DNA of 38,078 nt from an uncultured Anaerolineae bacterium (GTDB taxonomy: Bacteria > Chloroflexota > Anaerolineae > Aggregatilineales > Phototrophicaceae): assembly GCA_937922795.1 (NCBI GenBank), contig CALAJK010000003.1:1-38078 (forward strand). The letters are read 5' to 3'. This document shows, piece by piece, positions 32,794-38,078 of this stretch. The position numbers were made by a program, and so were the translations under genes. Positions within the stretch are counted from its first letter, which is position 1. Every line of letters begins with the position of its first letter. The notes below the pieces were generated by a model. It did not search any database. It worked only from the letters and a program-made list of their open reading frames with translations, and was not told the origin of the DNA.

Positions 32794-33087
32794 TGTAGAT
32801 AACTGGTCGAAAACATTACCCAAATTGTCGATAACCTGTCGAAAACTAGGGCGCGCCTGTCGAAAACTTTCGGTTCAGAAAACGGTTTACGCTGCGCCGG
32901 CCGGGGTGAACTGTCGAAACTGTCGAAACAGCTGCCAGTTTTCGACAGGCAGGCTGTCGAAAACTTGAATCCCACATATCCCGCAAATTTTGGAAATGTC
33001 TGGGTTATCGCCGCGGCTCAGCGCGCTGATTGGGAAAAGTATCCCACATCCTCGCCGTTCGATCGGAAGTTTTCGACAGTTTCGACA
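32794..33087. repeat. Eleven DnaA-box-like 9-mers
   Basis: Read in box orientation the sites are: TTATCTACA at 32794-32802 (-), TTTTCGACC 32805-32813 (-), TTATCGACA 32826-32834 (-), TTTTCGACA 32837-32845 (-), 32858-32866 (-), 32939-32947 (+), 32955-32963 (-) and 33070-33078 (+), and GTTTCGACA 32912-32920 (-), 32921-32929 (-) and 33079-33087 (+). TTATCTACA and TTATCGACA each differ from the canonical TTATCCACA at one base and TTTTCGACA at two. The first five starts are spaced 11, 21, 11 and 21 bp, about one and two helical turns. Most copies extend to GTTTTCGACAG. Confidence 0.85.
32937..32965. repeat. Palindrome of two facing boxes
   Basis: AGTTTTCGACAG and CTGTCGAAAACT form perfect 12-bp inverted arms around the 5-base centre GCAGG. 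Two box-like 9-mers face each other within it. Confidence 0.85.
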
Positions 33088-33125
33088 GGCCCTACTAATA
33101 CGACTATTTTGATTCAGAAAGAGAC
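33070..33125 (+). other. Unwinding-region-like element: tandem boxes, GC spacer, CTA triplets, A+T-rich tract
   Basis: Two abutting 9-mers, TTTTCGACA and GTTTCGACA (33070-33087), are followed by GGCC (33088-33091). In register from 33092 come CTA, CTA, ATA, CGA, CTA and TTT, then A+T-rich sequence. CTA on this strand is 3'-GAT-5' on the other, the DnaA-trio unit described in the B. subtilis origin, where it also lies next to tandem boxes and a short GC-rich spacer. The match is by eye and two of the five triplets deviate. Confidence 0.5.
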
Positions 33126-33244
33126 TCTACGAGGCTGATTCACCTCGACCCTGTGAGCACGCGACTGATACCGTGATATCCCAAGCGATGTTACACTTCT
33201 TCGGCGGCGATGATCACAAAAACCATGTGCGAGGGTGTAGATTG

Positions 33245-34513
33245 ATGACGCGTTCATCTGAAGAAGGATCGACGGCGCGGCTGGAGCGCCGGGCGGCCGT
33301 CCTGGCGCGGTTGGCGGAGATCAGCCTGGCGCTGAACTCCACCCTGGAACAAAGCGATCTGCTCAGGCTACTGATGGATGCCGCCGCAGAAATCACCGAC
33401 TCGGAAACCGCCTCCGTGCTGCTGTGGGACCCGCGCACGCGCGAGCTGCGCTTCGTGGCCACCACCTCGCAGCAGTCAGAATTGAATCTGATCGGCCAGC
33501 CGGTGCCGCTGGAAGGCAGCATCGCCGGCACAATCCTGCTGGAGAACCGTATCGTGCAGGTGGACGATGTCCGCGGCGATCCGCGTCACTACAGCAAGGT
33601 CGGCGAGCAGTTTCAGTTCTACACCCGGTCGCTGCTGGGCGCGCCCATGACTGTGCAAGACCGGGCGATCGGCGTGCTGGAAGTGATCAACAAGCGGACG
33701 CTGCCCTGGACGCCGGATGACCACGAGTATTTGTCCGTGTTGGCAGCGCAGGCGGCGGTGGCGATCGAACGCGCCCAGTTGGTGGCGGCGCTGCAGCAGG
33801 CCAACGCGGAATTGAGCGAGCTGGATAAGCTGAAGAATGACTTCATCGCCATCGCGTCGCACGAGCTGCGCACGCCGCTGGCGGTCATCATGGGCTACGC
33901 CAGCTTCCTGCAGGATGAGGCGGAAGGCGAGACCGGCGAGCTGGTGGCAAAAGTGCTGGCCAGCGGGATGCAGCTCCGACACATCATCGAAGACCTGACT
34001 AACCTGCGCTACTTGCAGCAGAAGCCGTCCGAGCTGCACCGCGAGCGCCTGCTGCTAGCCAGCTTGGTGCACGACGCCGTCCAAGATGTCGCCAGCCTGG
34101 TAGAGGCCAAAGGCCACCGTCTGACGTTGGAGCTGCCGGCGGACGCTCTAGAGATCGACGGCGATCAGATTCGGCTGGTGATGGCGCTGACCAACATCCT
34201 GCATAACGCGGTGCGCTTCACGCCCGATGGCGGCCAGATCACCGTGCGCGCCGCGCGCCGCGCGTCCGATGAGGCCTGGGTGACGATCACCGACAACGGC
34301 ATCGGCATCCCGCCCGACAAGCTGGAACGCATCTTCGACAAGTTCTACCAGGTGGAAGACCATATGACCCGCCGCTACGGCGGCCTGGGGATCGGCCTGA
34401 GCATCGCGCGGGCAGTGGTCGAGGCGCACGGCGGCCGGGTGTGGGCTGACAGCCCTGGACTCGGCCAGGGAGCCTCCTTTTTTGTGGCGCTGCCGCTGGC
34501 AGAGACGGGCTAA
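33245..34513 (+). CDS. Soluble GAF-domain histidine kinase
   Basis: The 422-residue kinase has no membrane segment. A GAF domain (about 25-175) ends GVLEVINKRTL, a typical GAF closing strand. It is joined by a short coiled coil to a HisKA domain with phosphoacceptor H206 (IASHELRTPLAVIMGY) and a HATPase domain with NILHNAVRFTP, DNGIGIPPDKL, FDKFYQ and GLGIGLSIAR. It should sense a cytoplasmic ligand or redox state, but there is no response regulator beside it. The ATG at 33245 follows GAGGGT at eight bases. Longer in-frame starts at 33188 (ATG) and 33173 (GTG) lack ribosome sites and begin with sequence unlike a GAF kinase. Confidence 0.93.
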   Translation: MTRSSEEGSTARLERRAAVLARLAEISLALNSTLEQSDLLRLLMDAAAEITDSETASVLLWDPRTRELRFVATTSQQSELNLIGQPVPLEGSIAGTILLENRIVQVDDVRGDPRHYSKVGEQFQFYTRSLLGAPMTVQDRAIGVLEVINKRTLPWTPDDHEYLSVLAAQAAVAIERAQLVAALQQANAELSELDKLKNDFIAIASHELRTPLAVIMGYASFLQDEAEGETGELVAKVLASGMQLRHIIEDLTNLRYLQQKPSELHRERLLLASLVHDAVQDVASLVEAKGHRLTLELPADALEIDGDQIRLVMALTNILHNAVRFTPDGGQITVRAARRASDEAWVTITDNGIGIPPDKLERIFDKFYQVEDHMTRRYGGLGIGLSIARAVVEAHGGRVWADSPGLGQGASFFVALPLAETG

Positions 34514-34565
34514 ACCGACTACACTTGGAGCCATCAACGGTTGTCTAACGGCGGGAGGAACGGCC

Positions 34566-35255
34566 ATGAGCCTTGCGTTTACCTGGTTGGGACACTCCGC
34601 TTTTGCGCTGGACATCGACGGCCACGCCGTGCTGTTCGATCCGTTTCTGACGGGCAATCCGCTGGCTGCCGCGTCAGCCGACGAAGTGCGGGCGGAGATC
34701 ATTTTCCTGTCGCACGCGCACGGCGACCACGTGGGCGACACGGTGGCGATCGCCCAGCGCACCGGCGCTAAAGTGGTCGCCAACTTCGAAATCTGCAACT
34801 GGTTGAGCCACAAGGGCGTGCAGAACACGCACGGCCAGAACCCAGGCGGCGGTTACAACCACGGCTTCGTCCATGCGAAGTGGACGGTGGCGTTTCACAG
34901 TTCGTCGTTCCCGGATGGCAGCTACGGCGGCGAGCCGAACGGCTTCGTCCTGACCACGCCCGGCGGCCAGCGGCTGTACTTCGCCGGCGACACGGCGCTG
35001 TTCAGCGACATGAAGCTCATCGGCGACATGGGGCTGGATGTCGCCTTCCTGCCCATCGGCGACAACTATACCATGGGGCCGGACGACTCGATCCAGGCTG
35101 TGCATTTCCTGCGGCCGCGGCTGGTCGTGCCGATGCACTACAAGACCTTCCCAGTGATCGACCAGGATCCCGGCCGGTGGGCGAATCGCATCAGCAACGA
35201 GACTGACGCCACCCCGATCGTGCTCGATCCCGGCCAGACGTATCACCTGGCGTAG
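34566..35255 (+). CDS. UPF0173-type metallo-beta-lactamase-fold hydrolase
   Basis: A 229-residue protein of the UPF0173 group (YtkL-like): N-terminal FTWLGHSAFALDIDG, metal motif H50-A-H52-G-D54-H55, a second metal region YFAGDTALFSDM, and PMHYKTFPVI carrying the last His. Such proteins bind two metal ions and hydrolyse ester- or amide-type bonds in an unknown metabolite. The conserved HKGVQNTHGQNPGGGYN insert is typical of this group rather than of lactamases. GGGAGGAA five bases before the ATG defines the start. It lies 52 bp downstream of the GAF kinase and converges on the CHASE4 sensor gene. Confidence 0.92.
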   Translation: MSLAFTWLGHSAFALDIDGHAVLFDPFLTGNPLAAASADEVRAEIIFLSHAHGDHVGDTVAIAQRTGAKVVANFEICNWLSHKGVQNTHGQNPGGGYNHGFVHAKWTVAFHSSSFPDGSYGGEPNGFVLTTPGGQRLYFAGDTALFSDMKLIGDMGLDVAFLPIGDNYTMGPDDSIQAVHFLRPRLVVPMHYKTFPVIDQDPGRWANRISNETDATPIVLDPGQTYHLA

Positions 35256-35271
35256 GGGGCTGCCGGGCGTC

Positions 35272-36843
35272 TCAGTTCGCGCGCTCGAACAGCGACTGGA
35301 CGAACATCAGGTAGTCGCGCATTTCAGCCGCGGGCGCGCCGCGCTCGACGACAGTCAGCATCTGCTCTAGGGTCGTCTGGAACAACTGCTGGACGCGCTC
35401 AAGCTGCTGATTGCGATGGGCCAGCGTCTCATGTGCCGCCCCCAGCGCTTCTTCCGCCAGTATGCGCTCGGTGATGTCGGTGGCCACGCCGATCATGCCG
35501 GTGATCGTCCCGCTGACGCCGCGCAGCGGGACGCAGCGCGTGTCGAAGGTGTATTCCTTGATGGGCAGCACCACGCTGAACTCGTCGCCCCACAGCGCCC
35601 GGTGAATCTGCTCCGTCATCTGCGGCAGGTTGCGGAAGACCACGCTGGCCGGCTGGCCGACATCTTGCGGGTTCAGCCCCACGTACTCCAGGCTCTTGCC
35701 CTCCAGCAGCGTCAGCTTGCCATCGCGGTCTACCATCCACAGGATGATCGGCACGCCGTTGACGATCATGCGCAGGCGCGCGTCGTTTTCGCGAGCCAAA
35801 GACTGAGTATGCTCCAGGACTTGCAGCATGCCGTTGATGTCCTGCCCCAGGCGCGCCAGCTCGTCGTCGCCGGCGGTCGGCACGCGCCCGCTGCCATCGC
35901 CGCTGCTGGCGATGGCATTCACGCCGGCGCTCAGGTGGGTCAGCCGCGCCAGGATGATGCGTTCCAGCACCAGCAGGCTGGCGCCGCCGAAGATCACGCC
36001 GGCCATGACCATCAGCGCAGTGAACAAGTTGATGGCGGTGAGGCCTTGGGCGTAGATGGTACGCGGCTCATCCACCCGCAGCAGCAGCGCCGGCCGGCCG
36101 GTCAGGTCATCAAAGGCGGCATACGCTGCGATGCGGTCGCCCGGCAGCGGCGTGACGAAGGCCGGCTGCTCCGCCAGCGCGGCCTGCGCCCCCTGGAAGT
36201 CCTCCGGCAGGCTGCGGCCGGCCATCTGCAGGCTGATGGACAGCCGCAGCGCCTCCGACAGCCACTGAATGAGCGCGTCGTCCAGCAGCGCGGCGAAGAC
36301 CAGCGATCCCCTCGGCGGCTGCCGCGCCTCGCTGTCTTGAATCGGGCGGGCGGCGACCAGCACCGGCCCCTCATCCGTCAGCAAGATGCCCTGCGGCGTG
36401 TCACTGGCCTGCAGCTTGACCAGCGGGCTGCCGGACGTGAGAGCCGCCAGCAGGCCGTCGGGCAGCGGTCGTTCCTGCCCTGACTCCAGATTAACCGCTT
36501 TGGCGAACACCACCCGGCCATCGGTATCCAAGAAAACTACGGCGTTGATATCTAGATTAGTCAGCGTGTTGGCGGACATATTGAGCTCGATGTATTCCGA
36601 CGTGGGCGACTGGATGAAGACATAGGTATCATCCCAGCGGGCATAGTCTTGGGCGGAAGCGCCGATGCGTTCAAGCTCGCGGGCGAGGCCATTTTGGGCG
36701 CGTTCCAGGTCGCGCAGGATGGCCTGGCGCTCCAGCGCTTCCAGGTTGGTTAGCAGGACGGTCTGCGCGGTCAGCAGCAGGGCGGCGATTAGACCGACGA
36801 GGACGGCCAGCAGGATGACGAGCGTTTTCAGTCGAAGCGACAT
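35272..36843 (-). CDS. CHASE4-HAMP-PAS sensor lacking an output domain
   Basis: The 523-residue protein has an N-terminal membrane helix (6-28), then a CHASE4-like extracellular domain (about 35-265) with WDDTYVFIQSP, and a second helix (about 275-300). A HAMP segment follows, then a PAS domain (about 355-470) ending IGVATDITER. The C-terminus is a coiled coil of about 60 residues that simply stops. There is no histidine kinase, GGDEF, EAL, methyl-accepting or phosphatase domain, and the stop lies in normal sequence before a convergent gene, with no decayed kinase remnant visible. It may signal through a partner protein. GAGGG before the ATG at 36843 supports the start; a longer reading is mostly leader. 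Confidence 0.88.
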   Translation of the reverse strand: MSLRLKTLVILLAVLVGLIAALLLTAQTVLLTNLEALERQAILRDLERAQNGLARELERIGASAQDYARWDDTYVFIQSPTSEYIELNMSANTLTNLDINAVVFLDTDGRVVFAKAVNLESGQERPLPDGLLAALTSGSPLVKLQASDTPQGILLTDEGPVLVAARPIQDSEARQPPRGSLVFAALLDDALIQWLSEALRLSISLQMAGRSLPEDFQGAQAALAEQPAFVTPLPGDRIAAYAAFDDLTGRPALLLRVDEPRTIYAQGLTAINLFTALMVMAGVIFGGASLLVLERIILARLTHLSAGVNAIASSGDGSGRVPTAGDDELARLGQDINGMLQVLEHTQSLARENDARLRMIVNGVPIILWMVDRDGKLTLLEGKSLEYVGLNPQDVGQPASVVFRNLPQMTEQIHRALWGDEFSVVLPIKEYTFDTRCVPLRGVSGTITGMIGVATDITERILAEEALGAAHETLAHRNQQLERVQQLFQTTLEQMLTVVERGAPAAEMRDYLMFVQSLFERAN

Positions 36844-36939
36844 GGTGTCCCTCACGAATAGATGGCGCTGGAAGATCAGCGCCCAGCCCGCGCCTGATGA
36901 TCGTTCAGGCCGGAAAATCGCCGGGCGCATCGCTTCCGC

Positions 36940-36948
36940 TGTATACCA
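36940..36948 (-). promoter_or_regulatory. Extended -10 promoter of the CHASE4 sensor gene
   Basis: TGGTATACA on the minus strand (TATACA at 36940-36945 with an upstream TGn) lies about 97 bp before the ATG. The 45 bp to the insertion sequence retain space for a -35 region. Confidence 0.45.
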
Positions 36949-36994
36949 GCGTAATATGGTTTCCTCGTCCAGAGCGTAAATGATCTATTTGATT

Positions 36995-37008
36995 AGGACT
37001 TACGCAAA
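36995..37008 (+). repeat. Left terminal inverted repeat of the IS
   Basis: AGGACTTACGCAAA, an exact inverse of bases 38064-38077. The transposase stop codon (37000-37002) lies inside it. Confidence 0.9.
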
Positions 37009-38016
37009 TTGCATTCGGATAGCGGGTGAACGCAATTGGGAGCGCATGTAATCATCCAGCAAGCCTTGTTTAAGCTGATAAACGGTAGAAGCGGTTTCTT
37101 GAGCCACTTGTTTAAGACGAACCCAAACCAGGATGGCGCAGGCGATGTGGTTGCGCTGGATACGAGCTAGGCGGCACTGACAGCCTTCAATGCCAGTGGT
37201 TTGCTTGGTTTCCCGGTGAAACTGCTCGATCTTCCAACGTAGGTCACACACCTCTTGCGTGGCCTGCGAGGAGTCCTGAGCCATATCGTTAGTGGCGATA
37301 TAGTCCGTGCGCTGGGCAGACAGCACCAACCGGAACAGTTTCACCTGATGACCTTTGGGGAAGTCCTTGATGTGCAGTAGCTTGCCATGCTGGATTTCAT
37401 GTTCGCTCCACGTCAAGCTATCCACCCGCTGATAGCCGCGTTCGCCGCCGGTCTCGTCCACCTGGCGATTGTCCTTGAGGGGACAGTAGTAGACCTTGCC
37501 CAAGCGTTCGATGTGCAGCATCAGCTTGCGTTCAGCATACCAGCTATCCATCAAGACCCCGCGAAACGGCAAGCCCTTATCAGTCAGCGCATGATCCAAC
37601 ATCTCGCGCACATGGTCGAGCTTGCTTTTGCCATCCCGATCCGGGTCATAAATGCGGTAGTCAATGATCCAGAACTGCCGCGTGTCCGGGTTGAGGTACA
37701 CGCAGGTCACGACCCCGATGCCCTTAATCACGGCGTGCGCATTCCCACTGTATTGCCGTCGTACCAGTTCGATCTTGAACGAACTGCGATGATCCAGCAC
37801 CGTGTCGTCGAAGACCAGGTAGCCATGCTCACTCCGCACCACGTGCCCTCGCACACTCTCCCACACCATCCGGGCGGTGAGTTTGTCCTCCTCCAAATAG
37901 CGTTTCACCGCGTCGTGGCTAAAGCCTGGGCTGTGCTCAGCAAAATAGGTCAGCGTGTAGTTCGTTTGGCTCACCAACAGAAATTGACAATAATCCAGTC
38001 GCGTGACTTTGCTCAT
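37000..38016 (-). CDS. DDE transposase (IS4/IS701-like)
   Basis: The 338-residue transposase has a recognisable DDE triad: D70/D71 in LVFDDTVLDH, a second Asp in GVLMDSWYAERKLM near residue 160, and Glu in DLRWKIEQFHRETKQTTG near residue 270, followed by CQCRLARIQRNHIACAILVW. The Glu sits in an IS4-type context with a following helix. It excises and reinserts its element using the 14-bp end repeats. Codon use is less GC-extreme and AT content higher than in neighbouring genes, consistent with recent arrival. The reading frame is complete, starting 62 bp inside the right end, so the copy is probably active or recently so. Confidence 0.92.
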   Translation of the reverse strand: MSKVTRLDYCQFLLVSQTNYTLTYFAEHSPGFSHDAVKRYLEEDKLTARMVWESVRGHVVRSEHGYLVFDDTVLDHRSSFKIELVRRQYSGNAHAVIKGIGVVTCVYLNPDTRQFWIIDYRIYDPDRDGKSKLDHVREMLDHALTDKGLPFRGVLMDSWYAERKLMLHIERLGKVYYCPLKDNRQVDETGGERGYQRVDSLTWSEHEIQHGKLLHIKDFPKGHQVKLFRLVLSAQRTDYIATNDMAQDSSQATQEVCDLRWKIEQFHRETKQTTGIEGCQCRLARIQRNHIACAILVWVRLKQVAQETASTVYQLKQGLLDDYMRSQLRSPAIRMQFA

Positions 38017-38063
38017 CCTTTGAGTTTATCGTTTCGTTCTTATTTTTGCCTTATTTTTGCTCG

Positions 38064-38077
38064 TTTGCGTAAGTCCT
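38064..38077 (-). repeat. Right terminal inverted repeat of the IS
   Basis: TTTGCGTAAGTCCT, the exact inverse of the left repeat, ending one base before the end of the window. Confidence 0.9.
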
Positions 38078-38078
38078 G

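Larger units (their letters stand above)
32674..33244. other. 571-bp non-coding region, candidate replication origin
   Basis: This is the longest gene-free stretch and no reading frame in it resembles a protein. It contains the moaB hairpin, eleven 9-mers resembling DnaA boxes, a large palindrome, two A+T-rich patches (about 32,960-33,005 and 33,092-33,125) and a triplet tract next to tandem boxes. Neither dnaA, dnaN nor a plasmid rep gene is in the window. Together the elements look like a bacterial oriC; iterons for a regulator or an integrated replicon are the alternatives. Confidence 0.5.
36995..38077 (-). mobile_element. Insertion sequence, IS4/IS701-like, intact
   Basis: This 1,083-bp element has perfect 14-bp terminal inverted repeats and a single full-length transposase gene. 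The one base after its right end is the end of the window, so a target duplication cannot be tested. The family name is judged from the transposase motifs and needs a database match. Confidence 0.88.

Noticed and set aside
32760-32975. A short minus-strand frame within the DnaA-box-like array
   Set aside because: Its repeated Phe/Ser/Arg composition simply reflects the TTTTCGACA repeats; it has no ribosome site or family motif.
32794-33087. Reading the repeated 9-mers as a CRISPR array
   Set aside because: The units are only 9-12 bp, occur in both orientations, and spacers are not of uniform length. There are no cas genes.
1-38078. tRNA, rRNA, prophage or plasmid replication genes
   Set aside because: I looked for conserved tRNA arm sequences, rRNA and phage or Rep motifs and saw none. 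A covariance search would be more sensitive.

Overview
The window is GC-rich (about two thirds G+C by eye), gene-dense DNA with short intergenic gaps and frequent 4-base ATGA overlaps. The protein set suggests a Chloroflexota bacterium, probably Anaerolineae-like: a bacterial Elp3, WD40 and PQQ-type propellers, PAS/CHASE4 sensors, M23, M28 and P1 peptidases, and a secreted subtilase remnant. This taxonomic call is inference; there is no rRNA or marker gene to settle it. The last base lies one nucleotide past the end of an insertion sequence and the first gene is cut at base 1, so the window may be one assembly contig that stops at a multicopy repeat.

Layout. Bases 1-2.2 kb hold surface-polysaccharide genes (sugar-1-phosphate transferase, GT4 glycosyltransferase). 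A seven-bladed WD40 protein follows, then a leftward group of phosphatase, Nudix, DUF427 and a Trm9-like methyltransferase. The methyltransferase is divergent from elp3, a pair that suggests a eukaryote-like route to mcm5-type wobble uridine. 7.5-12.6 kb encodes secreted or surface hydrolases (SGNH, M28 lipoprotein, M23 with propeller) and an unrecognised proline-rich protein. 12.9-15.6 kb has an alginate-lyase-like protein, a soluble histidine kinase with a Cys-rich PAS domain and a collapsed subtilase gene. 15.7-20.0 kb is one leftward operon: PadR regulator, hybrid ModA/BtuF-type binding protein, FecCD permease, ATPase and THEP1-like NTPase. It is driven by a consensus promoter that overlaps a palindrome and appears to give a leaderless mRNA.

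20.1-29.5 kb contains an O-antigen polymerase-like protein with TPRs, a double thioredoxin-fold protein, EcsC, a P1 peptidase, a four-gene leftward operon (SDR, HAD, degenerate shikimate-kinase-like protein, nitrilase), DinB and dtd. 29.4-32 kb couples a PII-like protein to a CPA2 antiporter and a glutaminyl cyclase. moaB (32.2 kb) is followed by a 571-bp non-coding stretch. Beyond it lie a GAF histidine kinase, a metallo-beta-lactamase-fold hydrolase, a CHASE4-HAMP-PAS sensor without an output domain, and a complete DDE insertion sequence with 14-bp terminal repeats.

The most interesting signal is that non-coding stretch (32,674-33,244). It carries eleven DnaA-box-like 9-mers in both orientations, with starts 11, 21, 11 and 21 bp apart at the left end. 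At the right end two abutting boxes are followed by a 4-bp GC spacer, CTA-type triplets and an A+T-rich tract, which is the architecture of a bacterial replication-origin unwinding region. Gene orientation agrees: 25 of 34 genes to its left point away from it. I propose it as a candidate chromosomal origin with a variant box (TTTTCGACA).
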